Positions 6,705 through 14,174 of a stretch of 17,132 bases of DNA are shown here, piece by piece. The notes below the pieces were generated by a model. The model made no database searches and was not told the origin of the DNA. It worked only from the letters and a program-made list of their open reading frames with translations. Each line of letters starts with the position of its first letter. Position 1 is the stretch's first letter. The translations under genes were made by a program, and so were the position numbers. Source of the DNA: an uncultured Eubacteriales bacterium (GTDB taxonomy: Bacteria > Bacillota > Clostridia > Peptostreptococcales > Anaerovoracaceae); NCBI GenBank assembly GCA_900542245.1, contig UQMQ01000040.1, positions 1 to 17,132 on the forward strand, given 5' to 3'.

Positions 6705-8000
6705 ATGCAGAGTTTATTGGAAGATTTATGGCTTTATCAAAAGAACCAAGACAGCAGGGCACTGGCAGAAGCGGAGGCGCTGCTTGCGGCAGAGGACGAG
6801 AGCACCCGCAGACAGGCGGCAAACCACTTCGTCAGGTGCGTACTGGCAGAGGCTGCGCAGCATGACTTTCGCAAAAACCTCTGGCAAAGCTGTGTGACTT
6901 ATTATATCGCTGCCAACGAGAATGCGTTTTCGCTGCGGGAAGAGCGCAGGCAGGAAGCTGCGGACGGAGGAAGCTGCGGGAAAGACCCTTTTGCAAGACA
7001 TGACTGCAGTCTGCTGCGCAGACTGTTTTCCTTAGCGCTTGCGGCAGAGGCGCAAAAGCCCGGCGCGGAGATGCTCGCCGCATTGGCAGATTACGAACCG
7101 TTTCGACCGGGATCTGCAGAAGGCATGCTGATAGAGACGCTGCGGCAGAGACTGGAGGAGGCTGCGGATGACGAAGCGTTTTACGATGAGATTTGCCGCT
7201 TCTACCGGAACCATGGCGTGGGTATGTTCGGGATGTATCAGGCATTTACCCTCGCAGCTGAGCGGGGCGCGGTGCAGTTGCAGCCGATCACACGAACCGG
7301 GGCAGAGACCTTGGACAATCTGATCGGATATGAAGTCCAGAAGGAAATGCTCACAGCCAATACCGAAGCCTTTGTGCAGGGAAAGCCTGCCAACAATGTC
7401 TTGCTCTACGGAGACGGCGGTACCGGCAAAAGCACGAGCATTCGGGCTCTGCTTCATCGATACGGCGGGGACGGACTGCGGATCATACAGGTCTATCGGC
7501 ATCAGATGCAGTACCTGCCGGAGGTCATCGCAGAGATCAAAAACAGAAAATATCGCTTCTTGATTTATATGGATGATCTGTCCTTTGAGGACTTTGAAAC
7601 CGAATACAAGTATTTGAAGGCGGTGATTGAGGGCGGACTGGAACCGAGACCGGAGAACGTGCTGGTCTATGCGACCTCCAATCGCAGACATTTCATCAAG
7701 GAGACCTGGAATGACCGCAGAGACGAGGAACATAACGGCGAGATCTTTCGCAGTGACTCGCTGGAGGAGAAACGCAGTCTGGCAGATCGATTTGGTCTGC
7801 AGATCTACTACGGCAAACCGACGAAAGAGGAGTATCATCGCATTGTGGAGGCGCTCGCCGCGCGTGAGGGGCTCCGGTGCAGCAAAGAAGCGCTCCACGC
7901 GGAGGCAACGAAGTGGGAGATCCGTCACGGCGGCGTATCAGGCAGAAGTGCCAGACAGTTTATAGACTATATGAAAGGAATGGAGAACGAAACGAGATGA
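6705..8000 (+). CDS. DUF815-type AAA ATPase of unknown function
   Basis: This is a 431-residue cytoplasmic P-loop ATPase. Residues 1-200 are a helical N-terminal region rich in Ala, Glu and Leu with no signal or membrane segment. The ATPase core follows: Walker A GDGGTGKST (236-244), Walker B FLIYMDDLSFE (285-295), a sensor-1-like segment YATSNRRH (322-329) and a C-terminal lid with GRSARQF (413-419). The arrangement and the LIYMDDLSFE and ATSNRRH blocks match the uncharacterised DUF815 (PF05673) family as I remember it. AAGGG (6693-6697) precedes the ATG. The stop codon overlaps the ilvB start as ATGA, and the ilvB ribosome binding site lies inside this gene, so ilvB translation is probably coupled to it. 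No branched-chain pathway step needs an AAA ATPase. A chaperone-like or regulatory role toward a pathway enzyme is conceivable, but nothing in the sequence shows it. Confidence 0.85.
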   Translation: MQSLLEDLWLYQKNQDSRALAEAEALLAAEDESTRRQAANHFVRCVLAEAAQHDFRKNLWQSCVTYYIAANENAFSLREERRQEAADGGSCGKDPFARHDCSLLRRLFSLALAAEAQKPGAEMLAALADYEPFRPGSAEGMLIETLRQRLEEAADDEAFYDEICRFYRNHGVGMFGMYQAFTLAAERGAVQLQPITRTGAETLDNLIGYEVQKEMLTANTEAFVQGKPANNVLLYGDGGTGKSTSIRALLHRYGGDGLRIIQVYRHQMQYLPEVIAEIKNRKYRFLIYMDDLSFEDFETEYKYLKAVIEGGLEPRPENVLVYATSNRRHFIKETWNDRRDEEHNGEIFRSDSLEEKRSLADRFGLQIYYGKPTKEEYHRIVEALAAREGLRCSKEALHAEATKWEIRHGGVSGRSARQFIDYMKGMENETR

Positions 8001-9718
8001 AGATGACAGGCGCAGAGGTCGTTATGAAAATTCTTTTAGAGCATGGTGTGGATACCGTCTTTGGTTACCCGGGCGGCACAGCACTGTTTTTATACGACGA
8101 ATTATACAAGTACAGCGATCAGATCAGACATGTATTGACAGCACATGAGCAGGGGGCGGCACATGCCGCCGATGGCTACGCAAGATCGACCGGCAAGGTC
8201 GGCGTCGCTTTTGCAACGAGCGGGCCTGGCGCGACAAATCTGGTGACCGGTATCGCGACGGCCTATATGGACAGCATACCGACGGTGTTTATCACCGCGA
8301 ACGTCGGCAATCATCTGATTGGCAGAGACGCTTTCCAGGAGGTCTGTATTACAGGCGTGACGTTCCCGATCACAAAGCACAACTATTTTGTGAACAATAA
8401 GGAGGATCTGGCTGATGCGCTCAGGAACGCCTTCCGCATCGCAAACAGCGGGCGCAAGGGTCCGGTGCTCGTCGATATTACCAAGGATGTGACACAGGAG
8501 CTGGTGGAGTACGAACCGGCAGAGCCTTATCCTACGAGCAGCCTGCCTGCAGCGAAAACAGGAGACGGCGCGGCGCACGCGGATGCAGCAGCAAGCGCAG
8601 AGAACAGCGAGCAGAAAGAAGTCGAAAAATTTGCCCGCCTGATCAATCGCGCGCATAGACCGGTCATTCAGATTGGTGGCGGTGTGATCGCTTCCACCTC
8701 GGAGGCAGAGGTGCTGGAGCTGGCTGCCAAAGCTGACATGCCGATCGTATCGACCCTGATGGGTCTGGGCGCAGTGCCGGACAGCGAGCCGCATTACTTC
8801 GGCCTTTTGGGCATGCATGGCTCTTACGCGGCAAACAAATGCGTTGCAGAGGCAGATCTGGTGCTGACGCTCGGAGCTCGCTTCAGCGACCGCGTTGCTC
8901 TGAAGCCGGAAGCCTTTGCGAAGGAGGCGAAGGTCCTGCAGATCGACATCGATAAGAGTGAGATCGGTAAAAATGTAGCAGTCGCAGAGGCCATCGTCGG
9001 TGACTGCAAACAGGTCCTGCAGGCGCTGCTGCCGCATATCGAAAAAGCGCAGCATGCAGACTGGCTGGAACAGATCGAAGCATGGCAGACAGAGCACCCG
9101 ACGCAGATAAGAGATGCGCATGGTATGTTAAATCCACAGGAGATCATCGCATGCATGTGTGCACACGATGCGGACAAGGAGACGATCTTTGTGACAGATG
9201 TCGGACAGCATCAGATGTGGGCGGCACAGTATGTGAAGCAGACGAAACCGCGCAACTTCCTGACCAGCGGCGGACTGGGCACCATGGGCTTCGGCTATGG
9301 CGCAGCGATCGGCGCGCAGCTTGGGAATCCGGATAAGCGTGTCGTGCATCTGACCGGAGACGGGTCGTTCCACATGAATCTGAATGAGGCATGTACGGCG
9401 GTTTCCAACAATCTGCCGATCATCACCGTGATCTTCAACAATACCGTTTTGGGTATGGTTTATCAGTGGCAGACCTCTTTCTACGAACAGCGCTATTCCA
9501 ATACGGTGCCGGAACGCAAAACGGATTTCGTGAAGCTGATCGAGGCTTTCGGCGGCACAGGCTACCGCGCGGAGACCGCGGAGGAATTCGCAGCGGCTTA
9601 TCAAAAGGCGCTGCAGGCGGACGGTCCGGTATGGATCGACTGCAGGATCGCCAAGACGGATAGAGTCCTGCCGATGATCCCGAACGGCAAGACCATTGAT
9701 GATATGATTTTTGAGTAG
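7997..9718 (+). CDS. ilvB: Acetolactate synthase, large (catalytic) subunit
   Basis: This ThDP enzyme condenses pyruvate with pyruvate or 2-oxobutyrate to give acetolactate or acetohydroxybutyrate, the first common step for Val/Leu and Ile. The 573-residue protein has the N-terminal Pyr domain with catalytic E51 in TAHEQGAAHAADGYAR, a central FAD-type domain (about 210-350) and the C-terminal PP domain with the ThDP/Mg signature from GDGSF (454) to NN (482). An Ala-rich, low-complexity stretch at about 185-205 lies between the first two domains, where other members have a plain linker. I start at ATG 7997, which overlaps the preceding TGA, because GGAG (7982-7985) is positioned for it. ATG 8003 would remove two residues. 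A longer in-frame extension upstream runs through the ATPase gene and is not real. IlvN follows after 14 bp. Confidence 0.95.
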   Translation: MKMTGAEVVMKILLEHGVDTVFGYPGGTALFLYDELYKYSDQIRHVLTAHEQGAAHAADGYARSTGKVGVAFATSGPGATNLVTGIATAYMDSIPTVFITANVGNHLIGRDAFQEVCITGVTFPITKHNYFVNNKEDLADALRNAFRIANSGRKGPVLVDITKDVTQELVEYEPAEPYPTSSLPAAKTGDGAAHADAAASAENSEQKEVEKFARLINRAHRPVIQIGGGVIASTSEAEVLELAAKADMPIVSTLMGLGAVPDSEPHYFGLLGMHGSYAANKCVAEADLVLTLGARFSDRVALKPEAFAKEAKVLQIDIDKSEIGKNVAVAEAIVGDCKQVLQALLPHIEKAQHADWLEQIEAWQTEHPTQIRDAHGMLNPQEIIACMCAHDADKETIFVTDVGQHQMWAAQYVKQTKPRNFLTSGGLGTMGFGYGAAIGAQLGNPDKRVVHLTGDGSFHMNLNEACTAVSNNLPIITVIFNNTVLGMVYQWQTSFYEQRYSNTVPERKTDFVKLIEAFGGTGYRAETAEEFAAAYQKALQADGPVWIDCRIAKTDRVLPMIPNGKTIDDMIFE

Positions 9719-9732
9719 AAAGGGGCAGCAGT

Positions 9733-10206
9733 ATGAAGAAAGAAGTCGTCAGTATTTACGTTGACAATAAAGCGAATGTATTGACCCGCGTCGTGAGTCT
9801 GTACGGCAGGCGAGGGTTCAACATCGATTCTTTGACCGTTTCCGCGACGAACGATCCGGCGATCTCGCGGATCACGATCGTCTTTGAAGGAGATAATCTG
9901 ACCCTGCATCAGATCGTATCGCAGACGGAAAAGCTGGAGGTTGTCCGAAGCATCAAGGCGCTGCGCGACAGCGAGAGCTTTTTCCGGGAACTGCTGATGG
10001 TCAAGGTGCGCGCGGACAAAAATGTGCGCAGGGAAATCAAGGAAATCGTAGACATCTACCGCGCCAAGATCATCAATCTGACGCAGAGCGAGATGGTGCT
10101 GGAGTTGACCGGAAGTCCCGAGAAGCTCGATGCTTTCCTGGGTATGCTCAGTACGTATGAAATCATTGATATTTGCAGAACCGGTGTTACCGGTATCGAA
10201 AAATAG
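9733..10206 (+). CDS. ilvN: Acetolactate synthase, small (regulatory) subunit
   Basis: This is the regulatory partner of IlvB that normally confers feedback inhibition by valine or other branched-chain products. The 157-residue protein has an N-terminal ACT domain (about 4-75, including NKANVLTRVVSLYGRRGFNI) and the C-terminal ALS small-subunit domain (about 80-157). The length is the usual one for two-domain IlvN/IlvH proteins. AAAGGGG (9719-9725), just after the ilvB stop, serves as the ribosome binding site, and the 14-bp spacing fits stoichiometric production with IlvB. The gene symbol ilvH would be equally valid, as sequence alone does not separate them here. Confidence 0.94.
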   Translation: MKKEVVSIYVDNKANVLTRVVSLYGRRGFNIDSLTVSATNDPAISRITIVFEGDNLTLHQIVSQTEKLEVVRSIKALRDSESFFRELLMVKVRADKNVRREIKEIVDIYRAKIINLTQSEMVLELTGSPEKLDAFLGMLSTYEIIDICRTGVTGIEK

Positions 10207-10268
10207 AGAGAAATCAAAAAAAAGAAAAATGAAAGAAAAAGTTATGAAAAAGAAAAGGAGACAAAAAA

Positions 10269-11264
10269 ATGATCAACAAGTATTATGATTCCGACTGTAA
10301 TTTTGCAATGCTCGACGGTAAAACGGTAGCGATCCTGGGCTTCGGCAGCCAGGGACACGCGCATGCGATGAATCTGCAGGAAAGCGGCGCCAAGGTGGTC
10401 GTCGGTTTAAGACCGGGTTCGGCGCATACAGCCAAGGCGGAAGCCGCAGGCTTAAAGGTCATGGGGATCGAAGAGGCCGCAGAGGCAGGCGACATCGTGA
10501 TGATGCTGACGCCGGACGAGCTGCAGGCGCAGATCTATAAAGAGCAGGTAGAGAAACACATGAAGCCGGGCAACGTGCTGGCCTTCGCGCATGGATTTAA
10601 CATCCATTTCAATCAGATTATTCCTTCCAAAGACCTTGATGTTATCATGATCGCGCCGAAGGGACCGGGACACACCGTCAGAAGTCAATATGTAGAGGGT
10701 AAGGGCGTACCGAGTCTGATCGCGGTATATCAGGACGCTTCCGGCAAGGCGAAGGATTACGCGCTGGCTTATGCAAGCGGTATCGGCGCAGGCAGAGCGG
10801 GCATTCTGGAGACGACCTTCAAGGAAGAGACCGAAACAGACCTGTTCGGCGAACAGGCAGTCCTTTGCGGCGGTGTCTGCGAGCTGATGAAGGCAGGCTT
10901 CGACACGCTGGTTGGCGCCGGTTACGAACCGGAAATGGCATATTTTGAATGTATCCACGAGATGAAGCTGATCGTTGACCTGATCAACGAGGGCGGTTTC
11001 GACAAGATGAGATACTCCATTTCCAACACTGCGGAATACGGCGATTACAGAACCGGCAAGCGCATCATCACCGAAGATACCAGAAAAGAAATGAAAAAGG
11101 TTCTGGAAGAAATTCAGGATGGTACCTTTGCCAGTGAGTTCATTCAGGAATTCAACGCAGGCGGCAAGGCAAGATTCCTCGCGACGAGAAAGAAGGAAGC
11201 TTCCCATCTGCTCTGCAAGACGGGTGCAGAGCTGAGAAAGATGATGAGCTGGCTCAAAAAATAG
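10269..11264 (+). CDS. ilvC: Ketol-acid reductoisomerase
   Basis: This enzyme isomerises and reduces acetolactate or acetohydroxybutyrate to the dihydroxy acids. The 331-residue protein is a class I (short) enzyme. The Rossmann loop is GFGSQGHAHA (24-33), the cofactor loop is RPGSAHT (about 48-54), H108 lies in AFAHGFNIHF, and the metal ligands are D191, E195, E227 and E231 with substrate-contacting S252. Arg48 and Ser51 in the cofactor loop are of the kind that favour NADPH, but I would not call the cofactor from sequence alone. AAGGAG (10255-10260) lies 8 nt before the ATG. The 62-bp gap after ilvN is almost all A and G and contains no hairpin. Confidence 0.96.
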   Translation: MINKYYDSDCNFAMLDGKTVAILGFGSQGHAHAMNLQESGAKVVVGLRPGSAHTAKAEAAGLKVMGIEEAAEAGDIVMMLTPDELQAQIYKEQVEKHMKPGNVLAFAHGFNIHFNQIIPSKDLDVIMIAPKGPGHTVRSQYVEGKGVPSLIAVYQDASGKAKDYALAYASGIGAGRAGILETTFKEETETDLFGEQAVLCGGVCELMKAGFDTLVGAGYEPEMAYFECIHEMKLIVDLINEGGFDKMRYSISNTAEYGDYRTGKRIITEDTRKEMKKVLEEIQDGTFASEFIQEFNAGGKARFLATRKKEASHLLCKTGAELRKMMSWLKK

Positions 11265-11297
11265 GCAGACGCCAAGGAAGAACAAGGGGAACACAAG

Positions 11298-12962
11298 ATG
11301 AAAACCAGAAGTAAACTTGTAACGGAGGGCGTAGAGAAGGCACCGATGCGGAGCCTTTTCTACGCGATGGGATATACGGAAGAGGAGCTTGCGCGGCCGC
11401 TGGTCGCGGTCGTTTCGGCGCACAGCGAGATCGTACCGGGGCACATGCATCTGGATAAGATCACCGAGGCGGTCAAAGCAGGCGTGCGCATGGCAGGCGG
11501 GACACCGATCATGGTGCCTGCCATCGGCGTCTGCGACGGCATCGCCATGGGGCATATCGGTATGAAATACTCGCTGGCCAGCCGCGAGCTGATCGCGGAC
11601 AGTGTGGAGACGATGGTCATGGCGCATGCGTTCGACGGCGCGGTGCTGGTGCCGAACTGTGATAAGATCGTTCCGGGTATGGTGATGGCAGCCTGCAGAA
11701 TGGATATTCCGGCAGTCGTATGCTCCGGCGGTCCGATGATGTCCGGTCTGGTGAACGGCGTGGAGACGAGTCTTTCTAAGATGTTCGAGGCGGTAGGCGC
11801 CAGGAAGGCAGGCATCATCGATGACGCGGGTCTGCGGGAATATGAACAGAATGTCTGCCCGGGATGCGGGTCCTGTTCCGGCATGTATACGGCTAACAGC
11901 ATGAACTGCCTCTGCGAAGCAATCGGTATCGCGCTGCCGGGCAACGGCACGATTCCGGCAGTTTCCTCGAAGCGCATCATGCTGGCTAAGCATGCGGGTA
12001 TGGCGATCATGGAGCTGATCTCAAAGGGTGTGACTGCGCGTGACATCATCAACGAAAAGTCGATCCGCAACGCGATCGCTTGTGATATGGCGCTGGGCTG
12101 TTCTTCCAACAGCGTGCTGCACCTTCTTGCGATTGCCCATGAAGCCGGCGTGACACTCGACCTTCATGTATTCAACGAGATCAGCAGCGTAACACCGAAC
12201 CTCTGCCACCTGGCACCGGCAGGCGGCACGCATATGCACGATCTCGACAACGCGGGCGGTGTGCCCGCGGTCATGGCGCAGCTTGCGGCTAAGGATCTGA
12301 TTGATACCACGCTGCCGACCGTCAGCGGGAAAACCGTCGGCGAAAACATCGCGGGCAGGACGATCCGCAATGCAGGGGCGATTCGTCCGATCAGTGAGCC
12401 GTACAGCGAGACCGGCGGCATCGCCATTCTCTGGGGCAATCTCGCCAAGGATGGCTGTGTGGTCAAGCGCAGTGCGGTCGCGCCGGAGATGCTCGTGCAT
12501 ACAGGTCCTGCAAGAGTTTTTGACAGTGAAGAGGACGCGATCGCAGCCATCTATGCAGGCAGCATCAAGGACGGCGAAGTGGTCGTCATTCGCTATGAGG
12601 GACCGAAGGGTGGTCCGGGTATGCGGGAAATGCTCAATCCGACCAGTGCGCTGGCGGGCATGGGGCTGGACAAGACCGTTGCTTTGATCACCGATGGCAG
12701 ATTCAGCGGCGCCAGCCGCGGCGCGTCTATCGGACATGTCAGTCCGGAGGCTGCGGACGGCGGTCTGATCGGTCTGGTGCGCGAGGGCGATCTCATCGAC
12801 ATCAATATTCCGGCGTATCAGATCAATGTTCGTGTTTCCGATGCGGAATTTGAAGAACGCCGCAAAGCTTATGTCAAGCCGGAGCCGAAGGTCAAGAGCG
12901 GCTGGCTGGAGCGGTACGGACGTCTTGTATCCTCCGCAAACACAGGCGCTGTATTAAAGTAA
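11298..12962 (+). CDS. ilvD: Dihydroxyacid dehydratase
   Basis: This enzyme dehydrates the dihydroxy acids to the 2-oxo acids of valine and isoleucine. The 554-residue protein carries NCDKIVPGM (120-128) and CPGCGSCSGMYTANSM (187-202), which hold iron-sulfur ligands and active-site groups, and GRFSGASRG followed by IGHVSPEAADGG near the C-terminus. The early segment reads EIVPGHMHL, with glycine where the oxygen-tolerant [2Fe-2S] enzymes have a cysteine (TPCN). This resembles the E. coli-type oxygen-labile [4Fe-4S] enzyme and suits an anaerobe. AAGGGGA (11284-11290) lies 7 nt before the ATG, and the gap after ilvC is only 33 bp. Confidence 0.95.
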   Translation: MKTRSKLVTEGVEKAPMRSLFYAMGYTEEELARPLVAVVSAHSEIVPGHMHLDKITEAVKAGVRMAGGTPIMVPAIGVCDGIAMGHIGMKYSLASRELIADSVETMVMAHAFDGAVLVPNCDKIVPGMVMAACRMDIPAVVCSGGPMMSGLVNGVETSLSKMFEAVGARKAGIIDDAGLREYEQNVCPGCGSCSGMYTANSMNCLCEAIGIALPGNGTIPAVSSKRIMLAKHAGMAIMELISKGVTARDIINEKSIRNAIACDMALGCSSNSVLHLLAIAHEAGVTLDLHVFNEISSVTPNLCHLAPAGGTHMHDLDNAGGVPAVMAQLAAKDLIDTTLPTVSGKTVGENIAGRTIRNAGAIRPISEPYSETGGIAILWGNLAKDGCVVKRSAVAPEMLVHTGPARVFDSEEDAIAAIYAGSIKDGEVVVIRYEGPKGGPGMREMLNPTSALAGMGLDKTVALITDGRFSGASRGASIGHVSPEAADGGLIGLVREGDLIDINIPAYQINVRVSDAEFEERRKAYVKPEPKVKSGWLERYGRLVSSANTGAVLK

Positions 12963-12977
12963 AAGGGAGGACAAAAA

Positions 12978-14045
12978 ATGAGCAATACATTCAGCATTAC
13001 TTTAACGAAAAATCCAAAAGCAAAGCCGGATCCGGAGCATCTGCAGTTCGGAACCGTCTTTACCGACCATATGTTTCTGATGAATTACACGCCGGACAAG
13101 GGCTGGCATGACGGCCGCATCGTACCATACGCACCGCTTGCACTCGACCCGGCCAGTACAGTATTTCATTACGGACAGGAAATGTTCGAGGGTCTGAAAG
13201 CGTATCAGACCAAGGATGGTAAGGTTCAGCTTTTCAGACCGGATATGAACGCCAAGAGAACCAACAACACGAATCAGAGAATGTGCATGCCGCAGATGGA
13301 CGAGGCGCTTTTTGTGGATGCAGTCAAGGCCATCGTAGATGTGGATCGGGACTGGATCCCGCAGAAGGAAAATACCGCCTTATATATTCGTCCTTTCATC
13401 ATCGCAACACAGCCAAAGCTGGGCGTTGCTGCTTCGGACACCTATTTGTTCATCATTATTCTGAGCCCTGTCGGCCCGTATTATGAACATGGATTGGCGC
13501 CGACCAAGATCTATGTCGAGGACGAATATATCCGCTCCGCGATGGGCGGCACAGGCTTTGCGAAGATCGGCGGCAACTACGCGGCAGCCATGATCGCAGA
13601 GAAAAAAGCGCATGATATGGGATTTGATCAGGTGCTCTGGCTCGATGCCAAGGAAAAGAAGTATGTCGAGGAGATCGGTACCTCCAACGCGTTCTTTAAG
13701 ATCGACGGCGAGATCTACACCTCATCTCTGATCGGCACGATCCTGCCGGGCATCACCAGAGCCTCCATGATCGAGGTTATGAAGGACTGGGGCTACAAGG
13801 TCAACGAGACCCGCTTTACCATCGACGATGTGTTCAAAGCAGGGGAAGAAGGCAAACTGGAGGAGGTCTTTGCGACCGGAACCGCTGCCGTCATCTCCCC
13901 GGTCGGCGAGCTGTACTGGAAGGACAAAAAACTCGTCATCAACAACGGCGAGATCGGCGATCTGTCACAGAAGCTCTATGATGAGCTCTACGGCATTCAG
14001 ACCGGCGCGATCGAAGACAAATACGGCTGGACTGTACCGGTATAA
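12978..14045 (+). CDS. ilvE: Branched-chain amino acid aminotransferase, long (class II) form
   Basis: This enzyme transfers the amino group from glutamate to the three branched-chain 2-oxo acids, the last step for Val, Leu and Ile. The 355-residue fold-type IV PLP protein has K196 in FAKIGGNYAAAM as the expected Schiff-base lysine and EEIGTSNAFF as the cofactor-phosphate segment. YGQEMFEGLKAY (65-76) is the conserved block before the small/large domain junction. The length and the N-terminal block HMFLMNYTPDKGWHDGRI match the eukaryotic-like long BCAT form, not the roughly 309-residue E. coli IlvE. AAGGGAGG (12963-12970) lies 7 nt before the ATG, with only 15 bp after ilvD. It is the last gene of the operon. 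Confidence 0.95.
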   Translation: MSNTFSITLTKNPKAKPDPEHLQFGTVFTDHMFLMNYTPDKGWHDGRIVPYAPLALDPASTVFHYGQEMFEGLKAYQTKDGKVQLFRPDMNAKRTNNTNQRMCMPQMDEALFVDAVKAIVDVDRDWIPQKENTALYIRPFIIATQPKLGVAASDTYLFIIILSPVGPYYEHGLAPTKIYVEDEYIRSAMGGTGFAKIGGNYAAAMIAEKKAHDMGFDQVLWLDAKEKKYVEEIGTSNAFFKIDGEIYTSSLIGTILPGITRASMIEVMKDWGYKVNETRFTIDDVFKAGEEGKLEEVFATGTAAVISPVGELYWKDKKLVINNGEIGDLSQKLYDELYGIQTGAIEDKYGWTVPV

Positions 14046-14067
14046 GCAAGGACAAAAGTGCATATAG

Positions 14068-14084
14068 CGATATTTCCGGAATAA
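14068..14084 (+). repeat. 17-bp element CGATATTTCCGGnATAA, copy 1
   Basis: CGATATTTCCGGAATAA lies 22 bp past the ilvE stop. It matches the sequence at 17045-17061 at 16 of 17 positions, in the same orientation. The two copies bracket the minus-strand permease/CoA-transferase pair. This copy contains the 8-bp palindrome TTCCGGAA. Confidence 0.6.
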
Positions 14085-14088
14085 TCAT

Positions 14089-14126
14089 AAAAAGTCGGCG
14101 CATGAGCAGGAAAAGTTCATGCGCCG
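14089..14126 (-). terminator. Terminator of the permease/CoA-transferase operon
   Basis: CGGCGCATGA (14096-14105) and TCATGCGCCG (14117-14126) form a perfect 10-bp stem around an 11-base loop. On the minus strand the stem is followed by ACTTTTTATG (five T, opposite 14089-14093), so it terminates transcription coming from the CoA-transferase. On the plus strand no T-run follows, so any effect on the ilvE transcript would be weak. Confidence 0.85.
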
Positions 14127-14144
14127 TACCTATAAGTCATGCAA

Positions 14145-14162
14145 GCTTGCGCAGCTGCAAGC
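14145..14162 (-). repeat. Small hairpin just after the CoA-transferase stop
   Basis: GCTTGC (14145-14150) and GCAAGC (14157-14162) can pair around a 6-base loop, within overlapping palindromes GCAAGCTTGC (14141-14150) and GCAGCTGC (14151-14158). It lies 12 bp past the CoA-transferase stop and before the terminator. It may only stabilise the mRNA 3' end. Confidence 0.4.
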
Positions 14163-14174
14163 ATTGTCAAACGT

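Noticed and set aside
7877..7996. N-terminal extension of IlvB running through the ATPase gene
   Set aside because: It is the ATPase coding sequence in another frame; the family N-terminus starts at MKMTGAEVV (7997).
10229..10288. Short Lys/Arg-rich ORF overlapping the ilvC start
   Set aside because: It arises from the A-rich spacer, has no ribosome binding site, and runs out of frame into ilvC.
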